A stretch of 64,000 bases of DNA from contig NZ_FNHS01000003.1 in the NCBI RefSeq assembly GCF_900103445.1, positions 1 to 64,000 of the forward strand, given 5' to 3'. Below, in pieces: positions 20,028 to 29,428 of this stretch. The number at the start of each line of letters is the position of its first letter. Positions within the stretch are counted from its first letter, which is position 1. The position numbers and the translations under genes were made by a program. This stretch comes from Methylobacterium phyllostachyos (GTDB taxonomy: Bacteria > Pseudomonadota > Alphaproteobacteria > Rhizobiales > Beijerinckiaceae). The notes under the pieces are model-generated. The model was not told where the DNA came from, made no database searches, and saw only the letters and a list, made by a program, of their open reading frames with translations.

Positions 20028-20221
20028 GGAACGATGCCTTCCGCGTTGTCCCTGCGCACGGCATGCAAGGGCCGTGCGGTCGCCCGCCCGGACGGGTCGG
20101 ACGGAAATTCGCCCCGCGACATAGCGCGGCCTTTCCGGCGACGGAAGGCGCGGGCTGTCATCCGGGCGGCTTCGTCACCCGGGCCTCGACGGGCGAGGGC
20201 CGGCCATGCCAGACCGCCCGC

Positions 20222-20995
20222 ATGACGAGCCGAGACGCACAGGGCGACGCCCCCAGGAAGGTCACTGAACTGCCGCTGGGGATCGCCCCCACGGTGATCC
20301 TGGTCGAGCCGCAACTCGCCGAGAATATCGGCATGACGGCCCGCGCCATGGCGAATTTCGGCCTGTCGGACCTGCGCCTCGTCAATCCGAAGAACGGCTG
20401 GCCCAAGAAGGGCGTGCGCGAGGCGGCCTCGGGCGCGACCCACGTCCTCGACCGCGCGACGCTCTTCGGCAGCGTCGCCGAGGCGATCGCCGATTGCCAC
20501 TATGTGCTCGCCACCACGGCGCGCGAGCGCGGACAGATGAAGCGGGTGTTTTCGCCCGATGACGCCATGGCCGAGCTGGTCGCCCGGGAGGGCCAGCGGA
20601 CCGCGGTGATGTTCGGCCGCGAGCGGGTCGGGCTCACCAACGACGAGGTGTCGCTGGCTGACGCCATCGTGACCTTTCCGGTCTCGCCGGATTTCCCCTC
20701 GCTCAACCTTGCCCAGGCGGTGCTGCTTGTCGGCTACGCATGGCGCCAGGCGAGCGGGCGGGCGCACCTGCCGTTCTCGGGCGAGCTGCTCTCGCCGCCG
20801 GCGACCCGCGAGGCGCTGGTCGCGCTGTTCGGGAACCTGGAGGCAGCCCTCGACACCGCCGGCTTCTATCCGCCGGAGAAGCGCGACATCATCGCCCGCA
20901 ACATGCGCGACATGCTCCACCGCATGAGCCTGACCGAGCAGGATGTCCGGACCTTTCGCGGCGCGCTGCGGGCGCTCACCCGCAAGGGCACCTGA
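20222..20995 (+). CDS. SpoU/TrmJ-type RNA 2'-O-methyltransferase
   Basis: 257 residues from the ATG at 20222. The SPOUT fold is marked by VEPQLAENIGMTARAMANFG at the N terminus, then FGRERVGLTNDEV and the C-terminal FPVSPDFPSLNLAQAVLLVGY knot motif. This is the TrmJ/LasT group: AdoMet-dependent 2'-O-methylation of tRNA position 32 or another RNA. The ORF starts at a GTG-like codon upstream but the N terminus there is not credible. The product is cytoplasmic. Its stop codon abuts the stop codon of the convergent 61-residue gene. Confidence 0.85.
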   Translation: MTSRDAQGDAPRKVTELPLGIAPTVILVEPQLAENIGMTARAMANFGLSDLRLVNPKNGWPKKGVREAASGATHVLDRATLFGSVAEAIADCHYVLATTARERGQMKRVFSPDDAMAELVAREGQRTAVMFGRERVGLTNDEVSLADAIVTFPVSPDFPSLNLAQAVLLVGYAWRQASGRAHLPFSGELLSPPATREALVALFGNLEAALDTAGFYPPEKRDIIARNMRDMLHRMSLTEQDVRTFRGALRALTRKGT

Positions 20996-21181
20996 TTACT
21001 CGCCGGCCGGCTCTATCTCCGGCGGCTTGCCGCCACCGAAGCAGCGCCCGACCGCGTCCCAGAACGCGGCCTGCTCCTCCGGAGTACAGGCGGCTATGCG
21101 CGCCTCGACCTTGGCGCGGCCGGCCACCGCGTCGGGCGTCGCGGCGACATCCGCCTCGCTCGGGTTCCTCGCCTCGGCCAT
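20996..21181 (-). CDS. Small hypothetical protein
   Basis: 61 residues, ATG at 21181 with a CGGAGG ribosome binding site 7 bp upstream. A longer frame exists but its N terminus is a shadow. The protein is acidic at both ends with a central CTPEEQAAFWDAVGRCF segment. It converges with the TrmJ-type gene with no space between stops. Small proteins of this sort are commonly found beside ccmA in related genomes, but I do not know a function. Confidence 0.65.
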   Translation of the reverse strand: MAEARNPSEADVAATPDAVAGRAKVEARIAACTPEEQAAFWDAVGRCFGGGKPPEIEPAGE

Positions 21182-21284
21182 CGGCAAACCTCCGTTTCGG
21201 GACGAAAGCTCAGCTCGGCCGTGCGGTTCCGTTCCACGGCGCAATCGGGCATGGAGGGCGGAACGGGACGGGGCGGGGGATCGG

Positions 21285-21923
21285 GTGCGGCTCAGCGTGG
21301 ACAATCTGGCCTGCCGCCGCTCCGGGCGCCGCATCTTCGCCAACCTGTCCTTCGCCCTCGGGCCCGGCGACGCCCTCGCGGTCACCGGGCGGAACGGCGC
21401 CGGCAAGTCGAGCCTGCTCGCCATTCTCACCGGACGGTTGCGGCCGGATGCCGGGCGGATCACGATCACCGATGTTGGGGAGGCCAGCCTGCCGGAATGC
21501 CTGCACGCGGTCGGCCATCGCGACGGCCTGAAGAGTTCGCTCACCGCGGGGGAAAATCTGCTGTTCGCCCAGCGTCTCCTGGGGGCGCCGCGCCTGTCGC
21601 CCGGTGACGCCCTGGAGCGGCTCGGCCTCGGCCATGCCCACGATTTGCCGGTGGCTTATCTCTCGGCCGGTCAGCGGCGGCGTGTGGCGCTGGCGCGGCT
21701 CCTCGTCTGCGCCCGGCCGCTCTGGCTACTCGACGAGCCGACGGCGGCCCTCGATACGGCCTCGCAGGCGGTCCTCGCCGGCCTGATGGCGGCACACCGG
21801 GCCGAGGGCGGGCTCGTGATCGCGGCAACGCACCAGACGCTTGGTCTTACGGACGCCGCCGAGCTGCGCATCGAGACGGCCGCCGCTGACGCCGTCCTGG
21901 ACGTGTCGGAGGAGTGGGCGTGA
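21285..21923 (+). CDS. ccmA: Heme exporter ATP-binding protein CcmA
   Basis: 212 residues from the GTG at 21285. An ABC ATPase with Walker A GRNGAGKSSLL near residue 36, the signature LSAGQRRRVALARL, Walker B LWLLDEPTAALD and a switch histidine (ATHQTLGL). Short length and gene order identify CcmA of the System I cytochrome c maturation pathway, which drives release of holo-CcmE. The four-base overlap GTGA with ccmB shows translational coupling. An upstream extension of the frame is rejected because it lacks family similarity. Confidence 0.93.
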   Translation: MRLSVDNLACRRSGRRIFANLSFALGPGDALAVTGRNGAGKSSLLAILTGRLRPDAGRITITDVGEASLPECLHAVGHRDGLKSSLTAGENLLFAQRLLGAPRLSPGDALERLGLGHAHDLPVAYLSAGQRRRVALARLLVCARPLWLLDEPTAALDTASQAVLAGLMAAHRAEGGLVIAATHQTLGLTDAAELRIETAAADAVLDVSEEWA

Positions 21924-22588
21924 TCCGCGCATTCCTCGCCCTCATCGCCCGCGACCTGCGCCTGTCCGGTCGGGTCGGCGGGTCCGGCGCCCTATCGCTG
22001 GTCTTCTTCCTGATGATCGTCGCCCTGGTGCCCTTCGCCCTGGGCCCCGATCTGAATCTGCTCTCGCGGATCGGACCTGCAATCCTATGGCTCGCCGCCG
22101 TGCTGGCGACGTTGATCGGCCTCGACCGCCTGTTCCAGGCCGACGAGGAGGACGGCTCCCTCGACCTGATGACCGCCGCGCCGGTGCCGCTCGAACTGGT
22201 GGTGCTGGGCAAGGTGACGGCACACTGGCTGACCACCGGCCTGCCCCTTGCGCTGGCCGCGCCGCTCTTCGGCCTGCTCGTCGCCCTCGACGGCACCGCC
22301 ATGAGCGCCACGGCCCTGACGCTGCTCGCCGGGACGCCGGCGCTCAGCTTCATCGGCGCGGTGGGCGCGGCGCTGACGGCCTCGATCCGCCGGGGTGGGC
22401 TGATTCTGGCTGTGCTGGTGCTGCCGCTGATGATCCCGACGCTGATCTTCGGCGTCTCGGCCGCCCAGGCGGCGAGCGGGGGGACGGTGCCGTTCCTCGT
22501 GCCCCTGGCCGTGCTGGCCGCGCTGACGCTGATCGCCGCCGTGGTCGGGACGCTGGCGGCGGCGGCGGCTTTGCGCTGGCCGGAATGA
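21920..22588 (+). CDS. ccmB: Heme exporter membrane protein CcmB
   Basis: 222 residues if started at the GTG at 21920, which overlaps the ccmA stop (GTGA). It has six hydrophobic segments and the motifs LDRLFQADEEDGSLDLM and LELVVLGKVTAHWL, typical of CcmB. With CcmA it forms the ABC unit of cytochrome c maturation. The expected ccmC, ccmD and ccmG do not follow; instead an unrelated accessory patch starts 57 bp after its stop on the other strand. Confidence 0.93.
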   Translation: MIRAFLALIARDLRLSGRVGGSGALSLVFFLMIVALVPFALGPDLNLLSRIGPAILWLAAVLATLIGLDRLFQADEEDGSLDLMTAAPVPLELVVLGKVTAHWLTTGLPLALAAPLFGLLVALDGTAMSATALTLLAGTPALSFIGAVGAALTASIRRGGLILAVLVLPLMIPTLIFGVSAAQAASGGTVPFLVPLAVLAALTLIAAVVGTLAAAAALRWPE

Positions 22589-22644
22589 GGCTTGACGATC
22601 GAACGTTGCGTCCTGCCGACGGCCGCAATAGCGCATTGCCGAAC

Positions 22645-22884
22645 CTAATCCATCGGATTCTCGGCCAGTATCTTCAGCAGATAATCATACTCTCCATCGA
22701 TGTCTTCGGTCCCTCGGAAGGTCGATACCTCGACGTGGTTGTCGTCAAAGCATTCGATCTCGAGGCGCAACCCGTAGAGCGTTGCGTCGACCCTGATCGT
22801 ATCCGGCCGATCCCGCGCAAGCCGGAAGGAAATTTTGGCTTCCTCCAGCCTCTTCAGCACGTCGAAAACCCTGATGTTTTCCAT
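22645..22884 (-). CDS. Small immunity-like protein
   Basis: 79 residues from the ATG at 22884. The pattern (a leading helix with LKRLEEAKISFRL, beta strands with IRVDATLYGLRLEIECFDD, then VEVSTFRG) resembles small immunity-type proteins that often accompany polymorphic toxins, but that is a resemblance and not an assignment. It lies third downstream of the broken nuclease-toxin gene, separated from the 134-residue gene by a 136-bp AT-rich gap. It is a candidate immunity gene kept after the toxin was lost. Confidence 0.55.
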   Translation of the reverse strand: MENIRVFDVLKRLEEAKISFRLARDRPDTIRVDATLYGLRLEIECFDDNHVEVSTFRGTEDIDGEYDYLLKILAENPMD

Positions 22885-23020
22885 ATCCAAAGCTCATTGC
22901 TGAGATATCGAGCCAAATAATGGCGGTATCGATGTGTTATATATGTATTTCAGGCGCGTAATAAATTGTTTTGATCGATTGATTCCCATCGGGGTGATAG
23001 ATGATTTAGCCGAATCTGCC

Positions 23021-23425
23021 TCAAAGAGTGTGCTCTAAGGGAAATGGCGTTGAACGCCAGTAAGGCTCAAGCTTCGTGCCGATCATGTTCGAGGCCTCCC
23101 AGCCGTGCAGCAACCGCGCCAGCGCTGCGCGGTCCCCAGCCATCAGCGGTTCGGTTAACAGACAAAACTGGTCGTAGACGTAATCGTCCGAATCATCTGA
23201 AACGGTCGTGCGCGGTACATACTTGTGCATCACAGATTGCCACTGGGCTTGTGCGGCCGGAATTTCGCCAAGCGCGACATGCATCAGCGCCTTCCAAGGC
23301 GGATACTGGGCAAAGGAATTGTGCTGATGTGAACGAAGGTGGGCGATCGTCTTCTCCAATGTATCGAGAGAGGAGAATACCGGCAGGATTCTGGCTTCGA
23401 CTTGATCGATAAAGTCGCCCGGCAT
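23021..23425 (-). CDS. Hypothetical protein downstream of toxin remnant
   Basis: 134 residues, ATG at 23425, 12 bp after the stop of the 95-residue gene. Helical, with tryptophans and many histidines (LRSHQHNSFAQYPPWKALMHVAL). There is no signal peptide or membrane segment. GC is lower than in the core genes. Its place in the toxin operon suggests an immunity or accessory role, but I do not recognise the family. Confidence 0.6.
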   Translation of the reverse strand: MPGDFIDQVEARILPVFSSLDTLEKTIAHLRSHQHNSFAQYPPWKALMHVALGEIPAAQAQWQSVMHKYVPRTTVSDDSDDYVYDQFCLLTEPLMAGDRAALARLLHGWEASNMIGTKLEPYWRSTPFPLEHTL

Positions 23426-23437
23426 GGTGGGATCATC

Positions 23438-23725
23438 TCATTCGAACAGCCCGGTTTGCCCCTTGGGCTTGTATTGCAGTGATCGGCCTATTAGCGAATA
23501 CGCTCCACTCCGACTGATAAACGCATAGTGTCCCGGCTCGAACCGAGTATCTATCCACCAATCGACTGTAAAATACCCCCTTTTTGGTCTATTGTGAATA
23601 CGGATATAACGACTCCAGTGAGTGACCGGAAGATAGACTATTATATTGCCGGTGGCCATGATGAGGTTGTTGTGTCGTTGGAGCAGAGGTTTGGCCAGCC
23701 TCTTGATCTGGGGAGCCGAGCTCAT
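23438..23725 (-). CDS. Hypothetical protein overlapping the toxin remnant
   Basis: 95 residues. Its ATG at 23725 overlaps the stop codon of the nuclease-toxin frame (ATGA). The N terminus is basic and helical (APQIKRLAKPLLQRHNN), followed by beta-rich aromatic strands (VYLPVTHWSRYIRI, YFTVDWWIDTRF). Four-base overlap is typical of toxin-immunity pairs, so this is the first candidate for the cognate immunity protein. No family could be named. Confidence 0.6.
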   Translation of the reverse strand: MSSAPQIKRLAKPLLQRHNNLIMATGNIIVYLPVTHWSRYIRIHNRPKRGYFTVDWWIDTRFEPGHYAFISRSGAYSLIGRSLQYKPKGQTGLFE

Positions 23726-24813
23726 GTCTGCGGTCGTACCTGAATGATGATGATTCGCCGAAGGTAAGGATAATTCCTGATGGTGGCTGCAGCGAGTTGT
23801 GCTGCCCGCGCCATTGAGATCCCTTCATTCCCAGTCTTATGATCATAGACGCAGACAGTCTGTGTCGCCTTCACATTTTCCAAAAGATCAAGTCGGACAT
23901 TGCCTGGCTTGTAGGGGTTTGGCGTTCCTCCTCTTGGATCGAGCAGGATTTCTGCCTTAAAGTCGGGATCTTCCTGGGAGTTTACCCGTCTCGCGACCTC
24001 AATATGTACTTTGTTGCCAAAATCCTTCGCGTCTCGAAAATTCCCTGACGCGCGGACTGACTTGGTAACATCATTGACAATGGCTAAGATTTCTCCATTG
24101 CGCGGGCATGCGCCGTCGAGAGCCTGCTAATTAAGCTTTCCAACCCAGGGCGTTAGAGCCGGTTGGGTAGCTGTGCCGGGATCGAATTCGTGTGCGGTCA
24201 GGCCTAAAACCGTTCCAAAGCCATCGTCCTGAGCCGACAGGACCGCCAAGAGTGACAGGGCGAGTTCAAGGGTCCGCACCGCTTCAACAGCGGCGAGCGC
24301 ACCTTCGATTGCCAGCGGGACAGCCGGCAGAAAGGCCGGCTGTACGAGCGGTTCCGAGACGAGGTCAGTTGCAGTGAAAGTACTGCGCGAGAGCACATCA
24401 CCGGTCTGACCATCCCGAATCGTCTGCGTCGCGCCGGATGTCTCGAAGATCCGGCTTTCGCCGTCCGGGGCGATAACCGTGTGCTGTTCGTCGAACGGCT
24501 TTCGCCCGGCGTGTATTCGGATCGACAGGACGTGCGTCCCATCCTCCAGCGTGGTGCTCTCCGTGAGAGGGGGCGGATCCTGAGACAACGCCCCCTCGGG
24601 CCGATCTCCTTGAAGCGAGGTCCATTGGCCGCTGCTCGGTCCCTGCACCCACTCGCCGCCGTTTGGCTGTCCTGCTGGAGCGCGCGGCTGCGTCTCCCAA
24701 CCTTTGGCTTGGAGTTGCCGCTGCAGGCGGATCAGCTTGGTCTCCAGGGAGAGGCCGGCAAGAACGTTGCGCAGCACGATCGCCTCGCCGTGCGCTTGAG
24801 ACTCGTCACGCAT
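23722..24813 (-). pseudogene. Nuclease-toxin-like gene interrupted by one in-frame TAG
   Basis: The upstream part is 228 residues (ATG at 24813, TAG at 24127-24129) with a basic N-terminal region and a Gln/Pro/Gly-rich segment like those of secreted effectors. The same frame continues past the TAG for 134 sense codons to a TGA at 23722-23724. This second part has an acidic residue run, NVRLDLLE and CVYDHKTG, then ARAAQLAAATIRNYPYLRRI, which looks like a PD-(D/E)xK nuclease core (D, then DxK). No start codon fits the second part well, so the whole is best read as one gene of about 363 codons with a nonsense codon. Sequencing error or readthrough cannot be excluded. Confidence 0.65.
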
Positions 24814-25086
24814 CGTCGCCCCGCCGTTCCGCCCTAATGCGACCCGTCTGGAACAAAACAAGAACATAGGAAAAATGTCAAGATCTAAGACATGTGGCTC
24901 GCCCGGGTGCGTGCGGTTTGTTCCGCGTTGACGCAGCGCGCACCCCTCACTATAGAGACCGCTTCGCCGAGGGGCCGCGTTTTCGCGCGCGCTGCGTCTC
25001 GGCCATCGCCAGACAACCTGACGCGACGACCGATCTCCGGCCCAGCCGGCCCGTCGGCATCGCCCGACGAAGAGAACGAGGATTCC

Positions 25087-25353
25087 ATGGCCAACACCGC
25101 TTCGGCCAAGAAGATGACCCGCAAGATCGCCAAGCGCACGGCGATCAACCGCTCGCGCCGCTCGCGCATGCGCACCTTCGTCCGCAAGGTCGAGGAGGCC
25201 ATCGCCACCGGCAACCAGCAGGACGCGCTCGCCGCGCTCCGCGCCGCCGAGCCCGAGATGATGCGTGCCGCCCAGCACGGCATCGTTCATAAGAACAATG
25301 CCTCGCGGAAGGTCTCGCGGCTGGCCGCTCGGGTGAAGGCGCTCGCCGCCTAA
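25087..25353 (+). CDS. rpsT: 30S ribosomal protein S20
   Basis: 88 residues from the ATG at 25087, with an AGAACGAGGA ribosome binding region. It starts [21 protein letters not shown] and is highly basic, with the [18 protein letters not shown] helix and [27 protein letters not shown] end typical of S20. It binds 16S rRNA early in 30S assembly. It lies upstream of dnaA, as in many Alphaproteobacteria, and ends in a strong terminator. Confidence 0.97.
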   Translation: MANTASAKKMTRKIAKRTAINRSRRSRMRTFVRKVEEAIATGNQQDALAALRAAEPEMMRAAQHGIVHKNNASRKVSRLAARVKALAA

Positions 25354-25379
25354 ACCACCGCCTCTTTCAGACGGTTTGA

Positions 25380-25408
25380 AGCCCGGCTCCATGAGCCGGG
25401 CTTTTTTG
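25380..25408 (+). terminator. Intrinsic terminator of rpsT
   Basis: A 10-bp perfect stem (AGCCCGGCTC / GAGCCGGGCT, 25380-25389 and 25393-25402) with a 3-nt loop CAT and a run of six T residues ending near 25407. Confidence 0.95.
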
Positions 25409-25847
25409 TTGCCCGGTTCCTTGCCTGCATCGCGGCCCGCCGATCGAAGCTGGAGCTGAAAGGTCGGGAACCATTAACCCTGTTCAAGAATCGGCGACAT
25501 TGCAGAGTCTCGGCGCGCCGTGTAGCTTAACAAAACCTGACACCGATCAAGCAAAACGCGGCACGTCCGGGTTTCTGGCGAATCGTTCTGATTCGCCAAG
25601 ACTCTAGCGGGACCGCTTGGCGCCGGCCGGAAGACTTTCGGAGGGGAGTCTACGCCATCCCCACAAGTCCCACTGTTAAAGGAACCGTAGGTAATTGTTG
25701 ATAGGCTCTTCCAATCAGCAAAAGTTCCTCGTGAAGGGCTTGACTCTGTTCGAGGAACTCGGTCCCGCCCGTCCGCGCGGGACTCTGAGGGCGTAAATCG
25801 TGCGTAGGCGCGGCCTGCGGGATTCCGGGGCAGCGTCGGGAGAGCCA
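25409..25847 (+). promoter_or_regulatory. dnaA upstream region, no gene
   Basis: About 440 bp between the rpsT terminator and dnaA. It is AT-richer than its neighbours and must hold the dnaA promoter. It contains a perfect 9-bp inverted repeat at 25576-25598. I see no clear DnaA box (TTATNCACA) cluster, so I do not call an origin here. The open frames in this stretch look like chance frames. Confidence 0.6.
25576..25598. repeat. Perfect inverted repeat upstream of dnaA
   Basis: TGGCGAATC (25576-25584) and GATTCGCCA (25590-25598) with a 5-nt spacer GTTCT. No T-run follows, so it is more likely an operator or an mRNA leader hairpin than a terminator. Confidence 0.7.
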
Positions 25848-27344
25848 ATGATGCGTGTCGACGGAACGGTGGCGAGCGACGACGAGGGCAGCCGCAACGG
25901 CGGCGGCACCATGGATTACGGATCCGCCTGGGCCCGCGTGAAGCGCCGTCTGCGCGCCGAGCTGGGCGAGGATGTCTTCGCGAGCTGGTTCGCCCGCCTC
26001 GAACTGGAGGCGGTCTCGGGCGGTACGGCCCGCCTTACGGTGCCGACCCGCTTCCTCAAGAGCTGGATCGAGTCACACTATCTCGACCGCGTGCTCGGCA
26101 CCTTCAAGGCAGAAGTCGAGGAGATCGCGCGCATCGAGGTCGGCGTGCGCGGCTCCGGCGCCCCGGTCCGCACGGTCGCGACGGGCGCACCGAAGGCCGG
26201 CCCCGCCAGCGGTCCGCTCGCCCGTCTGCACGCGGCCGGTACCCCGGTTCCCGTGGCCGCGGTTGCGCCGGAGCTCCGCCCGGCCACGGAAGCCGGGGGC
26301 GATCTGAGCGGCACGCCGCTTGATGCACGGCTGACCTTCGCGAGCTTCGTGATCGGTCGCTCCAACGCCCTGGCGCACGCCGCCGCCGAGCGGGTGGCCG
26401 CCCACCAGGGGGAGGGGGCGCTCTACAACCCGCTCTACCTCCATGCTGGCGTCGGCCTCGGCAAGACGCACCTGCTCCACGGGATCGGCCACGCCGCCCG
26501 AGAGGCGGGGCGCCGGGTGATCTACCTGACGGCTGACCGGTTCATGTACGGCTTCGTCAACGCCCTGAAGACGCAGTCCGCCCTGGCCTACAAGGAACGC
26601 CTGCGCGGGATCGACCTGCTCATCCTTGACGATGTGCAGTTCATCCAGGGCAAGTCGATCCAGGCCGAGTTCGGCCACACGATCAACGCCCTGATCGATG
26701 CCGGCCGGCAGGTTGTAGTCGCCTCCGACCGGCCGCCGACCGAGCTGGAGGCGCTGGACGAGCGGGTCCGCTCGCGCCTCGGCGGCGGCCTCGTGGTCGA
26801 GATCACCTCCCTCGACGAGGCCCTGCGGGTCTCGATCCTGTCGGCGCGGCTCGCCGCCGTGCGGGCCTCGCACCCGGGCTTCGATGTCTCGCCGCAGGTG
26901 GCGTCCTACGTAGCCCGGGCGATCACCGCCAACGGCCGCGACCTGGAAGGCGCCGTGAACCGCCTGCTGGCGCACGCCACGCTCACCGGCACCGCGGTGA
27001 CGATGGAGACGGCGGAGGCCGCGATCCGCGACCTCGTGAAGAATCGCGAGCCGAAGCGCATCAAGATCGAGGACATCCAGAAGCTGGTAGCCTCGCGCTA
27101 CAACGTCTCGCGGTCGGACATCCTGTCGGAGCGCCGCACCGCCGCCGTGGTCAAGCCGCGCCAGATCGCCATGTACCTCTCGAAGGTACTGACGCTACGC
27201 TCGCTGCCCGAGATCGGCCGGCGCTTCGGCGGGCGCGACCATACGACGGTGCTGCACGCGGTCCGCAAGATCGAGAAGCAGATCGGCGAAGATTCGGTGC
27301 TCGGCGATGAAGTCGAGTTGCTGAAGCGGATGCTGCAGGACTAA
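25848..27344 (+). CDS. dnaA: Chromosomal replication initiator DnaA
   Basis: 498 residues from the ATG at 25848, chosen because CGGGAGAG lies 5 bp upstream; the next codon is also ATG. Domain I has the [20 protein letters not shown] segment. The AAA+ domain III carries Walker [13 protein letters not shown] near residues 201-212 and Walker [10 protein letters not shown] near 256-264. Domain IV ends with the DnaA-box recognition signature [16 protein letters not shown]. It opens oriC and loads DnaB. The linker region has an unusual Ala/Gly/Pro-rich stretch of about 60 residues. A weak hairpin without T-run follows. Confidence 0.97.
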   Translation: MMRVDGTVASDDEGSRNGGGTMDYGSAWARVKRRLRAELGEDVFASWFARLELEAVSGGTARLTVPTRFLKSWIESHYLDRVLGTFKAEVEEIARIEVGVRGSGAPVRTVATGAPKAGPASGPLARLHAAGTPVPVAAVAPELRPATEAGGDLSGTPLDARLTFASFVIGRSNALAHAAAERVAAHQGEGALYNPLYLHAGVGLGKTHLLHGIGHAAREAGRRVIYLTADRFMYGFVNALKTQSALAYKERLRGIDLLILDDVQFIQGKSIQAEFGHTINALIDAGRQVVVASDRPPTELEALDERVRSRLGGGLVVEITSLDEALRVSILSARLAAVRASHPGFDVSPQVASYVARAITANGRDLEGAVNRLLAHATLTGTAVTMETAEAAIRDLVKNREPKRIKIEDIQKLVASRYNVSRSDILSERRTAAVVKPRQIAMYLSKVLTLRSLPEIGRRFGGRDHTTVLHAVRKIEKQIGEDSVLGDEVELLKRMLQD

Positions 27345-27563
27345 CCGACCCACAAGTCCCGGCCGGACTTTAACTGGCCGGGGATCGGCGATGCCTTCGG
27401 GACGATCGCCGCCAAATTCTCCGCCCTGTCACGCGTCCTCCGCCGGCACCATGCAGTTGGGGCTGGTCGAGGGCGCGCGCGCCGTGGCAGACTGGCGCGA
27501 ACCGAGACGGCCCTGTAAGGCCGCGTCGCCGCGAGGCGAGGACGGACACCCCGGGGAGTGCTG

Positions 27564-28772
27564 ATGACGGACGCCTTCATCTACGACCACGTGCGCACGC
27601 CCCGCGGGCGCGGCAAGGCGGATGGCTCCCTGCACGAGGTCACGGCCCTGCGCCTCGCCGAGACGGCGCTCCGCGCCCTCAAGGATCGCACCGGGCTCGA
27701 CACCGGCCTCGTTGACGACGTGATTCTGGGCTGCGTCGACCCGGTCGGCGAGGCGGGTGGCGACATCGCCCGGGCGGCGGCCCTGGTGGCGGATTACGGC
27801 GCCCACGTGCCCGGTGTGCAGATCAACCGGTTCTGCGCCTCCGGCCTCGATGCGGTGAACTTCGCGGCCGCGCAGGTGATGAGCGGGCAGCACGAGATGG
27901 CGGTCGGCGGCGGCGTCGAATCGATGAGCCGCATCGGCATCGGCGCGTCGGGGGGCGCCTGGCCGGTGGATCCCGCAATCGCGATCAAATCCTACTTCAT
28001 GCCGCAGGGCGTCTCGGCCGACCTGATCGCCACCAAGTACGGCTTCACCCGGGCGGAGTGCGACGCCTACGCGGTCCGCTCGCAGGAGCGGTCGGCGAAG
28101 TCCTGGGGCGAGGGCAGGTTCAACGGCTCCGTGGTTCCGGTGCGCGACGTGAACGGTATCACCCTGCTCGACCGCGATGAGCACATGCGTCCCGGCACCG
28201 ACATGCAGTCGCTCGCCGCGCTGAAGGCCTCCTTCGTGCAGATGGGCCAGATGGGCGGTTTCGACGCCGTGGCCACCGATGCGCATCCCGATGTCGAGGC
28301 GGTGGACCACGTCCATCACGCCGGCAATTCCTCGGGCATCGTGGACGGCGCGGCCGCCGTGCTGGTCGGCTCGAAGGCAGCCGGCGAGGCTGCGGGCCTG
28401 CGCCCGCGCGCGCGCATCCGGGCGTTTGCCAATATCGGCTCTGACCCGGCGCTGATGCTCACCGGCCCGGTGGACGTCACCCGGAAGGTCCTGGCCAAGT
28501 CCGGGATGAGCCTGTCGGACATCGACCTGTTCGAGGTGAACGAGGCCTTCGCGGCGGTGGTCCTGCGCTTCTGCCAAGCCTTCGACCTCGACCCCGACGT
28601 CGTCAACGTGAACGGCGGCGCCATCGCGCTCGGCCACCCCCTCGGTGCGACGGGCGCGATGATCCTCGGCACGGCGCTGGACGAGCTGGAGCGGACCGGC
28701 AAGGAGCGGGCGCTGATCACGCTGTGCATCGGCGCCGGCATGGGGACGGCGACGATCATCGAGCGGGTTTGA
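27564..28772 (+). CDS. Acetyl-CoA acyltransferase (thiolase)
   Basis: 402 residues from the ATG at 27564, with GGGGAG upstream. Thiolase motifs: NRFCASGLDAV with the nucleophilic Cys near residue 91, NVNGGAIALGHPLGATGA with the catalytic His, and CIGAGMGTATI with the second Cys near the C terminus. It cleaves 3-ketoacyl-CoA to acetyl-CoA and a shorter acyl-CoA, or runs in the biosynthetic direction. Together with the FadJ-type gene at 30322 it is likely to form a beta-oxidation pair (FadA-like), although two unrelated genes lie between. Confidence 0.92.
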   Translation: MTDAFIYDHVRTPRGRGKADGSLHEVTALRLAETALRALKDRTGLDTGLVDDVILGCVDPVGEAGGDIARAAALVADYGAHVPGVQINRFCASGLDAVNFAAAQVMSGQHEMAVGGGVESMSRIGIGASGGAWPVDPAIAIKSYFMPQGVSADLIATKYGFTRAECDAYAVRSQERSAKSWGEGRFNGSVVPVRDVNGITLLDRDEHMRPGTDMQSLAALKASFVQMGQMGGFDAVATDAHPDVEAVDHVHHAGNSSGIVDGAAAVLVGSKAAGEAAGLRPRARIRAFANIGSDPALMLTGPVDVTRKVLAKSGMSLSDIDLFEVNEAFAAVVLRFCQAFDLDPDVVNVNGGAIALGHPLGATGAMILGTALDELERTGKERALITLCIGAGMGTATIIERV

Positions 28773-28894
28773 TCCAGGGTGCGGCCCCGGAACGTTGTGC
28801 CGCCGCTCCCAAAAGTCCGGGAACGCTGCTAGAGGCGCGGGCGACGACTGGCCCGAACCTGGGCCAGCCGAGAAAATCTACGGGAGACAAGCCC

Positions 28895-29398
28895 TTGAAC
28901 CGCCTGATCGCGACGCTGTGCCTCGGCGTCACCCTGAGCCTGCCGCTCGCCGCCCACGCCGACGAGGCGGCGGACCGCGTCGCCACGGCCACGACCCTCG
29001 TGAACAAGACCCTCATCAAGAATCTGCAGACCGGTTTCAACGTCGCGCTGGAGAAGACCGTCGCGCCTATGCCGGAGGCCCGCGCCGAGGCCGTGCGCAA
29101 GGAACTCACCGACGAGTTCGAGAAGCAGCGCAAGATCATGGTCGAGGGACTGTCGAAGGAATACGCCGAGAAGTTCAGCCTCGCGGAGCTGAAGCATCTC
29201 GACGAGATCTATTCCGATCCGACCTACCTCAAGTTCCAGACGATGAACGCCGATCCGAACTCCTCGGTTACGGCGATCTCACAGAACTCGGTCACCAAGC
29301 TGCTCAACATGCTGGCGGTGGCCTCGGCGACCGACAATACGCCGAAGCCCGGCACGGCGCCGATGCCGCCCGCCGCGGCGCCCGTTCCGGCGAAATAA
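28895..29398 (+). CDS. DUF2059 secreted protein
   Basis: 167 residues, using a TTG start at 28895 that has CGGGAG 9 bp upstream; the ATG alternatives fall in poor positions. The N terminus has a clear signal peptide (basic NRLIA, hydrophobic LCLGVTLSLPLAAHA, then cleavage after AHA). The mature part is helical with FSLAELKHLDEIYSDPTYLKF, the DUF2059 signature. A Pro/Ala-rich tail ends it. The family is periplasmic and of unknown role. It follows the thiolase at 122 bp. Confidence 0.8.
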   Translation: MNRLIATLCLGVTLSLPLAAHADEAADRVATATTLVNKTLIKNLQTGFNVALEKTVAPMPEARAEAVRKELTDEFEKQRKIMVEGLSKEYAEKFSLAELKHLDEIYSDPTYLKFQTMNADPNSSVTAISQNSVTKLLNMLAVASATDNTPKPGTAPMPPAAAPVPAK

Positions 29399-29428
29399 GC
29401 GATGGTTGCCGCGCGCTCCCGGCTGGCC

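Noticed and set aside
25409..25847. Origin of replication next to dnaA
   Set aside because: No cluster of TTATNCACA boxes or AT-rich unwinding element was seen; only a hairpin.
27358..27382. Hairpin CCCGGCC/GGCCGGG after dnaA as a terminator
   Set aside because: No T-run follows, so it is too weak to call.
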